Of a DNA stretch of 37,307 nt, positions 1-9,611 are shown one piece after another. This DNA is from Prauserella halophila (lineage in GTDB: Bacteria > Actinomycetota > Actinomycetes > Mycobacteriales > Pseudonocardiaceae): positions 1-37,307 of the forward strand of contig NZ_JAMTCQ010000009.1 of the NCBI RefSeq assembly GCF_024171895.1, in the 5' to 3' direction. The notes under the pieces were generated by a model. It worked only from the letters and a program-made list of their open reading frames with translations, was not told the DNA's origin and made no database searches. Numbering within the stretch: position 1 is the stretch's first letter; every line of letters starts with the position of its first letter. Made by a program: the position numbers and the translations under genes.

Positions 1-316
1 GACCACGCTTGACCCGTCGGATTCCCCGATCCCAGTCCCGGGCCGTCCGCACGTGCACTCCCACACGTTCGGCCGCGACTTTCCTGGTCACACCCTCATC
101 CCGCAACGCCAAGAACTCGGCCTTGCGAGGATCGGCAGCCCGCTTCGACCAGAACCCCGCCGCACGAGCCCACCCCTGCGCCGTCACGCGATCGATACCC
201 ACCGCACACGCCGCCAAACCCACACACTTGACCACGTCAAGCAGAGCCACAAACCTCTCACGCCGACCCACAACCGACACGATCGCCACAACCTCCCACA
301 ACTCAGGGTGTTGCAA
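1..316 (-). CDS. IS30-type transposase, N-terminal part (cut by the window edge)
   Basis: An open frame on the minus strand runs off the left edge without a stop. It begins after an in-frame TAG at 325-323; TTG at 316 or 301 or GTG at 289 could start it, so the start is uncertain. The translation shows two successive helix-turn-helix-like segments. The first contains GLAACAVGIDRVTAQGW; the second contains ALRDEGVTRKVAAERVGVH and is followed by TARDWDRGIRR. This 'A-R-D-W-D-R-G-I-R' stretch after the second HTH is what I know from actinobacterial IS30-family transposases. The DDE catalytic domain would lie outside the window, so intactness cannot be judged. The DNA is visibly more T-rich on the coding strand than its neighbours, which fits a mobile element. 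It sits about 150 bp past the 3' end of gnd. No terminal inverted repeat was identified. Confidence 0.6.
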   Translation of the reverse strand, partial: MQHPELWEVVAIVSVVGRRERFVALLDVVKCVGLAACAVGIDRVTAQGWARAAGFWSKRAADPRKAEFLALRDEGVTRKVAAERVGVHVRTARDWDRGIRRVKRG

Positions 317-340
317 CCACCGCTAGAACCCGCCCACCTT

Positions 341-380
341 CGGGGCACTCAACGCCCCCAAGGTGCCCTTCGGGGCGTCA
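341..380. repeat. AAGG-TGC-CCTT palindrome, copy 1 (3' of gnd)
   Basis: This is a member of a dispersed GC-rich palindrome family. The core AAGGTGCCCTT is flanked by GCCCC on the left and GGGGC on the right, and a second small inverted repeat GGGGC/GCCCC sits just upstream. Folded as RNA it makes a long stem with a TGC triloop. It lies about 85 bp beyond the gnd stop codon, so it could serve as a gnd transcription end or mRNA 3' stabiliser. There is no T-run. The other copies are at 15516-15571, 20377-20445, 27281-27343 and 30066-30100. Confidence 0.8.
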
Positions 381-465
381 CGCACCCGACCGGAGTGATT
401 ACTCAGCGTGGTGCGCCCACTGTCGCCGAGTCGTCAGTCGGCACTGCAGGAGCCGGCCGGTCACC

Positions 466-1905
466 TCACGCTGGGTGTTCGGGGCGGCCGTCGGCGGCCC
501 ACTCGGTGTGGAACACGCCGCCGGAGTCGACCCGGCGGTAGGTGTGGGCGCCGAAGAAGTCGCGCTGCCCCTGCACGAGTGCCGCGGGCAGCCGGTCGGC
601 GCGCAGCGCGTCGTAGTAGGCCAGCGCGGTCGAGAAGCCCGGCGTCGGAATGCCTAGGCGCACCGCGGTCTGGACTACCGACCGCCACGAGTCCTGGGCG
701 TCCTCGACGGCCTTGCGGAATCCGCCGCTCGTCAGCAGTGTCGGCAGGTCCGCCTCGTCGGCATAGGCGGCGCGGATGTCGTCGAGGAAACGTGCCCTGA
801 TGATGCAGCCGCCGCGCCAGATCGCCGCGACCTTGCCCAGGTCGATGTCCCAGCCGTACTCGGCCGCCCCCGCGAGGATCTGGTTGAAACCCTGCGCGTA
901 GGCGACCACTTTGGACGCGTACAGCGCCTGCTCGACGTCGTCGGCGAACCGCTCGGCGTCGGCACCGGACAGCGGGGCGCGCGTCGGCCCCGCGAGGCCG
1001 TGGGCGGCCGAACGCAGGTCGGCGTGGCCGGACAGCGACCTGGCGAACGTCGCCTCCGCGATGCCCGTGATCGGTTCGCCCAGGTCGAGTCCGATCTGGA
1101 CCGTCCAGCGGCCGGTGCCCTTCTGCTCGGCCTCGTCGGCCACGACGTCGACGAACGGCCTGCCCGTCGCGGCGTCGGTGTGGCCGAGGACCTCGGCGGT
1201 GATCTCGATCAGGTACGACTCGAGCCGACCGGCGTTCCACGTGCGGAAGACGTCCGCGATCTGCGCCGGTTCATACCCCAGTGCGCCGCGGAGCAGGTCG
1301 TACGACTCGGCGATCAGCTGCATGTCCGAGTACTCGATGCCGTTGTGGACCATCTTGACGAAGTGGCCCGCACCGTCCGCCCCGATGTGAGTGCAGCACG
1401 GCTCCCCGTCGACGTGCGCCGCGATGCTCTCCAGCAGCGGACCGAGCGATTCGTACGACTCGGCCGAGCCTCCCGGCATGATGCTCGGCCCGTGCAGCGC
1501 GCCCTCCTCGCCGCCGGACACACCGGTGCCGACGAAGTGCAGACCACGTTCCCGCAGCGCGGCCTCACGACGGCGGGTGTCGGCGAAGTGGGCGTTGCCC
1601 GCGTCCACGATCACGTCGCCTTCGTCGAGCAGCGGCGCGAACTCCTCGATCACGGCGTCCGTCGGCCCTCCGGCCTTGACCATGACGACCAGTTTGCGCG
1701 GGCGCTCCAGCGCGTCGACGAACTCGCGCGCCGAGTACGCCGGTGCGAAATCGCCTTCGTCGCCGAACTGCTCGATCAGCTCCCTGGTGCGGGATTCGGA
1801 CCGGTTGTGCAGGGCAACGGTGTGCCCGCGACGGGCGAGATTGCGGGCCAGATTCCGCCCCATCACGGCGAGTCCGGTCACGCCGATGTCGGCCTTCTTC
1901 GTCAT
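466..1905 (-). CDS. gnd: 6-phosphogluconate dehydrogenase, decarboxylating
   Basis: The 479-residue product oxidises and decarboxylates 6-phosphogluconate to ribulose 5-phosphate with NADP+ in the cytosolic pentose phosphate pathway. The length fits the long (dimeric, about 470-480 residue) Gnd class. The N-terminal Rossmann fold starts at residue 8 with GVTGLAVMG. The substrate motif SGGEEGA is at about 130-136, and the catalytic stretch HFVKMVHNGIEY (Lys184, Glu191) is in place. A helical C-terminal domain ends with RDFFGAHTYRR, which contacts substrate in the family. I chose ATG 1905 because the Rossmann motif begins eight residues later; the upstream in-frame extension is an antisense shadow of the neighbouring regulator. 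The gene is divergent from the HTH regulator, with a 66-bp gap that holds a perfect palindrome. Confidence 0.97.
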   Translation of the reverse strand: MTKKADIGVTGLAVMGRNLARNLARRGHTVALHNRSESRTRELIEQFGDEGDFAPAYSAREFVDALERPRKLVVMVKAGGPTDAVIEEFAPLLDEGDVIVDAGNAHFADTRRREAALRERGLHFVGTGVSGGEEGALHGPSIMPGGSAESYESLGPLLESIAAHVDGEPCCTHIGADGAGHFVKMVHNGIEYSDMQLIAESYDLLRGALGYEPAQIADVFRTWNAGRLESYLIEITAEVLGHTDAATGRPFVDVVADEAEQKGTGRWTVQIGLDLGEPITGIAEATFARSLSGHADLRSAAHGLAGPTRAPLSGADAERFADDVEQALYASKVVAYAQGFNQILAGAAEYGWDIDLGKVAAIWRGGCIIRARFLDDIRAAYADEADLPTLLTSGGFRKAVEDAQDSWRSVVQTAVRLGIPTPGFSTALAYYDALRADRLPAALVQGQRDFFGAHTYRRVDSGGVFHTEWAADGRPEHPA

Positions 1906-1949
1906 GGGCGTAACCTTACTCCGACCTCGTGCTTTGGGGCAGCGGCGCG

Positions 1950-1963
1950 AAACGGTACCGTTT
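1950..1963. promoter_or_regulatory. 14-bp perfect palindrome, candidate operator
   Basis: AAACGGTACCGTTT is a perfect 14-bp palindrome in the 66-bp divergent gap between gnd and the HTH regulator. It lies 8 bp before the regulator ATG and 44 bp before the gnd ATG. Its AT-containing flanks stand out in this GC-rich DNA. HTH regulators commonly bind such dyads next to their own gene, so autoregulation and possibly gnd control are inferred. The 8-bp core CGGTACCG recurs at 3373-3380 ahead of the DUF397 gene, but that core also occurs inside unrelated genes. Confidence 0.5.
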
Positions 1964-1971
1964 ACGCTGCC

Positions 1972-2829
1972 ATGGCCAGTACCGTGACCTCTCGCCGCAA
2001 ACAACTCGGGAACGAGTTGCGGCATGCGCGCACCAGCTCGGGGATGACCCAGCAGCAGGTGGCCGCGATCCTCGACTGCACCCAGGGCAAGGTCAACAAG
2101 ATCGAGTCCGGTGCCGTCGGCGCGAAGCTCGGTGACGTCCGGACCATGATCGATGCTTACGGCGTCGGCGGCGAAGAGGCCGATACGCTGCTGAATCTCG
2201 CGCGTGCCGCTGCAGGGCAGCGTGGCCACTGGTCCGGCTACCGCTCCGTGGTGCCGCACTGGTTCCGCACCTTCACCGACCTCGAACCCGCCGCCGCCGA
2301 GATCATGACGTGGCACGGGGAGCGGGTCCCCGGTCCGCTGCAGTCCGAGCACTACATGCTCAAGCAGTTCACCGAGTTCGGCTCGAGCGACATCACCTCG
2401 CTGGTGCGCGCCCGGCTCGACCGCAAGGCCGTCTTCGACCAGGAACAGCCGCCGTACTACCGGTTCATCCTGTCCGAATCGGCGTTGCGCAGGGCCCCGG
2501 GCGGGCAGTCACCCGGCGTGATGCTCGATCAGATGGAGCATCTGCTCGAGCTCGAGCGCCGCACCCGCGTATACATCCACGTGCTGCCGTTCGACGCGAA
2601 GCTCGCCGCCGTGCCCAACGACTTCACGATCATGCGGTTTCCGGATCGCACCCGTGACTTCGTCTACGTCGAGCACTCCGCGGGCGGCATCTACCTCGAC
2701 GACATGAAAGACTTCCAGATCTTCGTCGACTCCTGGGACCGCCTGCGCGGAGCTGCGCTGGAACGGGGCGAGACGCGGGAGTTCGTGCAGGAGATGGCGG
2801 CGCACTACCGCTCGCAGCTGGTCACCTGA
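1972..2829 (+). CDS. XRE-type HTH regulator with DUF5753 domain
   Basis: The product is 285 residues. Residues about 11-60 form a lambda-Cro/XRE helix-turn-helix (LGNELRHARTSSGMTQQQVA, then TQGKVNKIESG). The rest is a DUF5753 domain: it contains the typical early VPGPLQSEHY motif and the late RPGQ-like stretch ending in a hydrophobic YVEHSAGGIYLD segment. Proteins of this build occur in large numbers in Streptomyces and relatives (the WhiJ-like group), normally next to a DUF397 partner related to BldB; here the DUF397 gene lies 565 bp downstream on the same strand. ATG 1972 is chosen because the HTH begins there; the long upstream in-frame extension is antisense to gnd. The palindrome 8 bp upstream suggests self-regulation. 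The regulated process is unknown. Confidence 0.9.
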   Translation: MASTVTSRRKQLGNELRHARTSSGMTQQQVAAILDCTQGKVNKIESGAVGAKLGDVRTMIDAYGVGGEEADTLLNLARAAAGQRGHWSGYRSVVPHWFRTFTDLEPAAAEIMTWHGERVPGPLQSEHYMLKQFTEFGSSDITSLVRARLDRKAVFDQEQPPYYRFILSESALRRAPGGQSPGVMLDQMEHLLELERRTRVYIHVLPFDAKLAAVPNDFTIMRFPDRTRDFVYVEHSAGGIYLDDMKDFQIFVDSWDRLRGAALERGETREFVQEMAAHYRSQLVT

Positions 2830-2913
2830 ACCCGCAGGCAGCGGTGGCGGCGGGTTCGCCGGACACGGCGTGCGAGGAACCGGCAGGGCAGGTGCCGGTC
2901 CGGGTGGGCCGGG

Positions 2914-3120
2914 TCAGAGACGGGTGACGTATCGCGAGGTGAGTCTGCGGTCGTCCGGAGATCCGTCCTGCGGTCGTGGGCGGCGGCCGACGAGTCCCGG
3001 TCCGAACCGGCGCGGCCTGCGTGGTGCGGGCAGCACGGGTGCGGGGCCGTCGGCGCCGTCGGGGACCTCCTGCCCCGTACTCGAGGCGTTCGTCGGGGTC
3101 ATCTCCAGTCGTACGGCCAT
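2914..3120 (-). CDS. Possible small protein, unrecognised
   Basis: A 68-codon frame on the minus strand sits in the 565-bp gap between the HTH regulator and the DUF397 gene. It starts MAVRLEMTPTN, has a Pro/Arg-rich middle and ends DDRRLTSRYVTRL. A purine-rich GGGGGTGAG lies about 6 bp before the ATG and could be a ribosome site. I do not recognise the family; composition is that of a basic, probably disordered protein. In DNA this GC-rich, frames of this size arise by chance, and the only positive sign is the ribosome-site-like sequence. Confidence 0.35.
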   Translation of the reverse strand: MAVRLEMTPTNASSTGQEVPDGADGPAPVLPAPRRPRRFGPGLVGRRPRPQDGSPDDRRLTSRYVTRL

Positions 3121-3199
3121 ATGTACTCACCCCCAGAGCGCACGCTGTGCGCGTGCAAGCGGACTTGTGGTTCGCCTCTCAGTGGCCGGGCCGGGGTCG

Positions 3200-3394
3200 A
3201 CCCACCGCCGAGCGTTAGGAATAATCCTAGGAGTGGATTAATCACGGTGTCGACAATCTTCGTGAAGTTCCCACGGATGGACGCACGCTTTGGTCGGATC
3301 GGCACCTGAACACAAGGGCAAACCGGAACAACGGCGCAGAATCGGGCCTGCCTCGAGAGGTGGCGCCTGGGTCGGTACCGGTACGGAGGTAGAG
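3200..3394 (+). promoter_or_regulatory. Upstream region of the DUF397 gene
   Basis: This stretch is less GC-rich than its surroundings at 3214-3260, as expected for a promoter. It holds a short inverted repeat TAGGA-ATAA-TCCTA at 3216-3229. Further down, CGGTACCG at 3373-3380 matches the core of the palindrome in front of the HTH regulator. A good ribosome site, GGAGG, lies at 3385-3389, five bases before the ATG. Control of the DUF397 gene by the upstream HTH protein is an inference from the shared core. Confidence 0.35.
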
Positions 3395-3661
3395 ATGGTC
3401 GACCGCGCAGTGGAGACGGATTATTACGACCCGGCAACCGTCGTGTGCCGGTTCGACCCGGTCGGGTGGCAGAAATCGTTCGCGAGCGAGCCCAACGGTG
3501 GCAACTGCGTGGAGGTCAACTTCGGCGACACGGACGGCGACGGCAACATCGGCGTCCGCGACACCAAGCTCGACGACAGTCCCGTCTTCATGTTCACCCG
3601 CGGTGAATGGCAGGCGTTCGTCACCGCCGTGAAGGCAGGCCAGTTCGATCTGCCCGCCTGA
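3395..3661 (+). CDS. DUF397 domain protein
   Basis: The 88-residue product carries the DUF397 hallmarks: an N-terminal W followed by a Ser/Gly-rich stretch and GGNCVEV (about residues 44-50), then GVRDTKLDDSPV, and the closing FTRGEWQAFV. DUF397 proteins are small cytoplasmic partners of HTH-DUF5753 regulators (the BldB-like group in Streptomyces), and some pairs have been proposed to behave like toxin-antitoxin modules. The likely partner is the HTH-DUF5753 gene ending at 2829. ATG 3395 is chosen for the GGAGG ribosome site five bases upstream; the longer frame from 3290 has none. The N-terminus is longer than usual for DUF397, with an acidic DTDGDGN insert after NCVEVNFG. Confidence 0.88.
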   Translation: MVDRAVETDYYDPATVVCRFDPVGWQKSFASEPNGGNCVEVNFGDTDGDGNIGVRDTKLDDSPVFMFTRGEWQAFVTAVKAGQFDLPA

Positions 3662-3711
3662 AGACTCGGCCTGCGGTGGCCGATCCTGTGCCTATCCCGG
3701 CCGGTCCGGTG

Positions 3712-3768
3712 GGCCGTTCCGCTGTCCGCGGCGGCCCGGCGGCCGGCCGTTCCGCTGCCCGCGGCGGC
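3712..3768. repeat. Pair of 24-bp direct repeats
   Basis: Two copies, 3712-3735 and 3745-3768, start GGCCGTTCCGCTG and end CCGCGGCGGC. They differ at one base and are separated by 9 bp. They lie in the gap between the DUF397 gene and the SRP RNA gene, whose other contents I cannot assign. Confidence 0.7.
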
Positions 3769-3873
3769 TGACCCTGTCGCCTGCCCTGCGATCCGATCAG
3801 TGGGCCGCCCGGAGATCCGGCGGCACGGCTACCCGGAGGTTCGGAGGTCTGATCAGCGGTTTGGCAGCCCCCG

Positions 3874-3903
3874 TTCCGCCGGCCCGGCGCCGGGTCGTAG
3901 ACT
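3874..3903 (+). promoter_or_regulatory. Candidate promoter of the SRP RNA gene
   Basis: TAGACT at 3898-3903 is a plausible -10 box, placed 7 bp before the start of the SRP RNA stem. TTCCGC at 3874-3879 is a weak -35 candidate with an 18-bp spacer. The position fits; the -35 is poor. Confidence 0.4.
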
Positions 3904-3909
3904 GGAAAA

Positions 3910-3997
3910 CGGACCCCCGCGGCGTCCACCCTGCGAACCTCCCCAGGGCCGGAAGGCAGCAAGGATAAGCAGGCTCTGACGGGTGCGGGGGTCCCCT
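3910..3997 (+). ncRNA. ffs: Signal recognition particle RNA, small bacterial type (4.5S)
   Basis: The conserved SRP hairpin tip is present: CAGGGCCGGAAGGCAGCAAG, with the symmetric GGAAG/AGCA loops that bind Ffh. The closing stem is perfect: GGACCCCCGC at 3911-3920 pairs with GCGGGGGTCC at 3985-3994. The RNA is about 85-90 nt, normal for the small bacterial SRP RNA. It lies directly upstream of dnaX, the usual arrangement in actinobacteria. With Ffh it targets nascent membrane proteins to SecYEG. The T-run from 3997 ends the transcript. Confidence 0.93.
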
Positions 3998-4003
3998 TTT
4001 TTT
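3985..4003 (+). terminator. SRP RNA 3' end with T-run
   Basis: The 3' strand of the SRP closing stem (3985-3994) is followed by CC and seven T residues (3997-4003). The RNA's own stem thus acts as the terminator hairpin. Confidence 0.75.
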
Positions 4004-4086
4004 GCGGACCGGCCCCTGCTTCCAACGGCCTCCGCCGGCACCCGCTGTCTCCGGCGTTGCCGCAGCGCTGTTGGCGAACCGCCAGG

Positions 4087-4140
4087 CGCGTGTCTGGGTG
4101 CAGGACACGCGGGTCCGAGTGCAGGACATGCGACGTGGGT
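4087..4140. repeat. Two-copy 21-bp repeat with hairpin ahead of dnaX
   Basis: GTGCAGGACA begins at 4098 and again at 4119, exactly 21 bp apart. CGCGTGTC (4087-4094) and GACACGCG (4104-4111) form an 8-bp inverted repeat around the first copy. The unit resembles the GCAACACG unit of the arrays at 17.5 and 33.2 kb and has the same period; a shared origin is possible but not shown. Confidence 0.55.
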
Positions 4141-4194
4141 GTCGGGGCGGAAGTGCTCGTTCGGGTGTCGGCCGGGGCCGGTACGCTCGCTGCC

Positions 4195-6792
<2,598 letters not shown>

Positions 6793-6840
6793 CCGGGCCG
6801 CGTCCCGCCGCATCCCGACGACGTGTCCCGATGCGCCCCG

Positions 6841-7761
6841 TCAGCCGTCGAGGTAGCGCAGCACGCCTCGGGCGATGGCGTCGGCGTATCGGCGGCGGCC
6901 TTCCCCGGTCGACATGGCCGCCGCCTCAGCGGCGTTGCGCATGTTGCCGCATTCGACGAGTACGGCAGGCACTGTCGACAGATTCAGCCCCGCCAGGTCG
7001 GCGCGTCCGTCGAACCCTTCGGACGAGGCGATGTAGTTCGACGTCGGCAGGCCCGCCGCGGACATCCCCGCCACCATGTCGCGCGCCAGGACGGGTGCGG
7101 CGGCGCGCTGGGCGTCGTTCAACGGCGGGTCGGAGTAGATGACGTGGAACCCGCTCGCGTCGGCGGACGATCCGTCGGCATGGATCGACACGACCGCGTC
7201 CGCGTCGTTGCGGTTGCCGATCGCGGCACGCTCGTCGACGCACGGGCCGACGCCGTCGTCATCGGTCCGCGTGAGCACCACGCGGACGCCGCGGTCGGTC
7301 AGCTTCGTGCGGACCTGCTCGGCGACCGCGAAGTTGAACGCGTGCTCGGGATAGCCGTCGTCGGTGCTCGTGCCGGTCGAGTTGCACTGCTTGCGCTCGC
7401 CGCGGCCGTTCGGCACCTTGCGCTCGATCCGGTCGAGGTTCGCGGCGTTGCGTCCGTTGTGCCCGGGATCCAGCACGACGACGAAGTCCTCCTGCTCAGT
7501 GGCTTCCCGCTCGGCTTCCCGCTCCGAGCCCGCCGCAGTCGAGCGCCGGGGCGCCGACCCCGCCGGCCCTGCCGACGTCGACCCCGCCGAGTCGGCCGAT
7601 GCCGAACGCTGCGTCGCGGCCCGCCGGTCGCCGACCTCGCCGTCGGATGCGGGTTCGGCCGCCGAACAGCCCGTCAGCAGCATGACGAGACCGGCCGTCG
7701 CGGCGACCGCGCGGACCGGCCTGGTTGCGAATGAGCCCCCCGAACTTCGCACGGTGTCCAC
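6841..7761 (-). CDS. N-acetylmuramoyl-L-alanine amidase (Amidase_3), lipoprotein
   Basis: The 306-residue product hydrolyses the bond between muramic acid and the stem peptide in peptidoglycan. It has a lipoprotein signal ending LLTGC (Cys32), a low-complexity Ala/Ser-rich linker to about residue 90, then an Amidase_3 domain. Zinc-ligand motifs are [16 protein letters not shown] and the catalytic VECGNMRN. The position beside ybaB-recR matches that of the M. tuberculosis amidase Rv3717, so this is probably the same gene, though there it is a secreted rather than clearly lipidated protein. It converges on dnaX with a 48-bp gap holding no clear terminator. GTG 7761 gives a normal signal peptide; GTG 7752 is an alternative. 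It acts outside the membrane. Confidence 0.9.
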   Translation of the reverse strand: MDTVRSSGGSFATRPVRAVAATAGLVMLLTGCSAAEPASDGEVGDRRAATQRSASADSAGSTSAGPAGSAPRRSTAAGSEREAEREATEQEDFVVVLDPGHNGRNAANLDRIERKVPNGRGERKQCNSTGTSTDDGYPEHAFNFAVAEQVRTKLTDRGVRVVLTRTDDDGVGPCVDERAAIGNRNDADAVVSIHADGSSADASGFHVIYSDPPLNDAQRAAAPVLARDMVAGMSAAGLPTSNYIASSEGFDGRADLAGLNLSTVPAVLVECGNMRNAAEAAAMSTGEGRRRYADAIARGVLRYLDG

Positions 7762-7781
7762 GGTGCCACAGGTGCGACGAC

Positions 7782-7787
7782 TAGGCT
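7782..7787 (+). promoter_or_regulatory. Candidate -10 box for ybaB-recR
   Basis: TAGGCT lies 43 bp before the ybaB start in the 69-bp divergent gap with the amidase gene. Only the -10-like hexamer is convincing. Confidence 0.3.
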
Positions 7788-7830
7788 GGCCAGTACAGCC
7801 AGCTCAAGCGAGGAAGATCGGATCGACACC

Positions 7831-8196
7831 ATGGCGCAGCCCGGCGGCGGAATGCCCGACATGCAGCAGATCATGCAGCAGGCGCAGCAGATGCAGCAGC
7901 AGATGCTCGAGGCGCAGGAAGAGATCGCCAAGGCCGAGGTCACCGGCACCGCGGGCGGCGGCAAGGTGACCGCAACGGTCAACGGTGAGCTCCAGCTGCA
8001 GAAGCTCGACATCGACCAGGCGGTCGTCGACCCCGAGGACGTGGAAACGCTGTCCGACCTGGTGGTCGCGGCCGTCCGCGATGCGACGTCCAACGCGCAG
8101 CAGCTCCAGCAGGAGAAGCTCGGCTCGATCACGGGCGGGCTCGGCGGCGGTGAAGGCCTGCCCGGCATGGGCAACCTCGGCCTTCCCGGAATGTAA
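7831..8196 (+). CDS. YbaB/EbfC family nucleoid-associated protein
   Basis: The 121-residue product matches the small YbaB/EbfC DNA-binding family. It opens with a Met/Gln-rich helix ([14 protein letters not shown]), followed by the signature [20 protein letters not shown] and a second helix region with [10 protein letters not shown]. The C-terminus is a Gly-rich tail ending [11 protein letters not shown]. The family forms dimers that bind DNA, and its gene is linked to recR in most bacteria, as here, with a 2-bp gap to recR. The two genes are almost certainly cotranscribed. AGGAAG is about 14 bases from the ATG, a loose ribosome site. Confidence 0.95.
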   Translation: MAQPGGGMPDMQQIMQQAQQMQQQMLEAQEEIAKAEVTGTAGGGKVTATVNGELQLQKLDIDQAVVDPEDVETLSDLVVAAVRDATSNAQQLQQEKLGSITGGLGGGEGLPGMGNLGLPGM

Positions 8197-8198
8197 GC

Positions 8199-8795
8199 GT
8201 GTACGAAGGTGTCGTTCAGGACCTGATCGACGAGCTCGGCAGGTTGCCCGGCGTCGGTCCGAAAAGCGCGCAGCGGATCGCATTCCACCTGCTCGCGTCG
8301 GATCCGCAGGACATCGGGCGCCTGCGCGAGGTGCTCGGCAAGGTCGCCGAAGGCGTGCAGTTCTGCGAGATCTGCGGCAATGTCTCCGAGGCCGAGCGGT
8401 GCCGGATCTGCAACGACGTGCGCCGGGACGCCACGTCGGTCTGCGTCGTCGAGGAACCGAAGGACGTACTGGCCGTCGAGCGCACGCGCGAGTTCCGCGG
8501 CCGGTACCACGTACTCGGGGGTGCGCTCGATCCGCTGTCGGGGGTCGGACCCGACCAGCTGCGCATCAAGGACCTGCTCACCCGCATCGGGTCGGACGAG
8601 ATCACCGAGGTGATCATCGCGACCGATCCGAACACCGAGGGTGAGGCCACGGCGACGTACCTGGTGCGGATGCTGCGCGACTTCCCCGGGCTGACGGTCA
8701 CGCGGCTGGCCTCCGGGCTGCCGATGGGCGGCGACCTCGAGTTCGCCGACGAGCTGACGCTCGGCCGCGCGCTGTCGGGCCGCCGCGCGCTGTGA
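8199..8795 (+). CDS. recR: Recombination mediator RecR
   Basis: The 198-residue product loads RecA at gaps with RecF/RecO in the cytoplasm. The full domain order is visible: helix-hairpin-helix ([20 protein letters not shown], about 13-32), a C4 zinc finger ([16 protein letters not shown], about 56-71), and a Toprim domain ([15 protein letters not shown], then [11 protein letters not shown]). The length is standard. The start is GTG 8199, two bases after the ybaB stop, indicating translational coupling. Confidence 0.97.
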   Translation: MYEGVVQDLIDELGRLPGVGPKSAQRIAFHLLASDPQDIGRLREVLGKVAEGVQFCEICGNVSEAERCRICNDVRRDATSVCVVEEPKDVLAVERTREFRGRYHVLGGALDPLSGVGPDQLRIKDLLTRIGSDEITEVIIATDPNTEGEATATYLVRMLRDFPGLTVTRLASGLPMGGDLEFADELTLGRALSGRRAL

Positions 8796-8801
8796 CTCGC
8801 C

Positions 8802-9431
8802 GTGGCTTCGAGCTGCGATGCGGTGCGTGACGGTCGCGCTGTCGACCCTGCCCACGACCTGGCCGACCGGGTCCTCGCCGCGCCGCCACGGCTCGGGGCG
8901 GCGCGGCTCGTCGTGATCGACGGGCCTTCGGGCGCGGGGAAGTCACACCTGGCCGCCCGGGTCGTCGACGTCCTGCGCGGTCGTGGGGCCGACCCCGCCC
9001 TCGTGAGCACCGACGACTTCGCGACGTGGGACGACCCGGTGTCGTGGTGGCCGCGGCTGACGGCCGGGGTCCTCCGGCCCGTGGAAGCGGGCAGGCCGGG
9101 CCGGTACCGGCGCACCGAGTGGACCGACGCCGGCGATCCCGTGCCGGGGGCGCAGGTCGACGTTCCGGTACCCGGTGTGCTCGTCCTGGAAGGCGTGTCC
9201 TCGGGGCGCCGCTCCGTGCGGGACTCGACGTCCGTGCTGTGCTGGCTGGACCATGCGGACCGCACGGCGCGGCTGGAGCGGGCCCTCGCGCGTGACGGGG
9301 AGTGGTCCAGACCGCACCTGGAGCGCTGGCAGCGCTTCGAGACCGGCTGGTTCGCGGTGGACGAACCCTGGAACGCGGCCGACGTCCGCTATTCCTCCGA
9401 ATGGTCTAGTCATCTCGGTGGAAGCGCCTGA
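8802..9431 (+). CDS. P-loop NTPase, uridine kinase-like
   Basis: The 209-residue product has a clear Walker A (VVIDGPSGAGKSHLAARV, about 37-54), an Asp pair in VSTDDFATWDDP that resembles the nucleoside kinase substrate region, and GVLVLEGVSSGRR, where a Glu follows the Walker B strand. C-terminal Arg-rich helices (DRTARLERALARDG) look like a lid. This fits the uridine kinase/phosphoribulokinase-like group found in many actinobacteria; the real substrate is unknown. It starts at GTG 8802, six bases after recR, so it is probably the third gene of the ybaB-recR transcript. Confidence 0.75.
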   Translation: MASSCDAVRDGRAVDPAHDLADRVLAAPPRLGAARLVVIDGPSGAGKSHLAARVVDVLRGRGADPALVSTDDFATWDDPVSWWPRLTAGVLRPVEAGRPGRYRRTEWTDAGDPVPGAQVDVPVPGVLVLEGVSSGRRSVRDSTSVLCWLDHADRTARLERALARDGEWSRPHLERWQRFETGWFAVDEPWNAADVRYSSEWSSHLGGSA

Positions 9432-9562
9432 AACCACGGGAATTCGGGCACGTTCCGTTTCCGGGCCATGAATTTCTCGCCGGAAAAAGGTTGTCAAGTA
9501 GCCCGATCGTAACCTCAGGTACTTAAGGAACCGGCCATGAGCCGCTAAGGTCTGCCCCCATC

Positions 9563-9580
9563 TACGCCCACCTGGGCGTA
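9563..9580. promoter_or_regulatory. 18-bp inverted repeat before the peptide transporter operon
   Basis: TACGCCCA and TGGGCGTA are perfect 8-bp arms separated by CC. The dyad lies 31 bp upstream of the binding-protein ATG, in the 180-bp gap after the kinase gene. TAAGGT at 9546-9551 could be a -10 box just ahead of it, which would place the dyad across the transcription start, a classic operator position. The regulator is unknown. It could also be a short leader hairpin. Confidence 0.45.
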
Positions 9581-9611
9581 ACCCGACTGACCTTCCTCAA
9601 GGGGTGCGAAC

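Noticed and set aside
2870..3241. Plus-strand 123-codon frame in the HTH-DUF397 gap
   Set aside because: It has no ribosome site or recognisable pattern, and its composition looks random.
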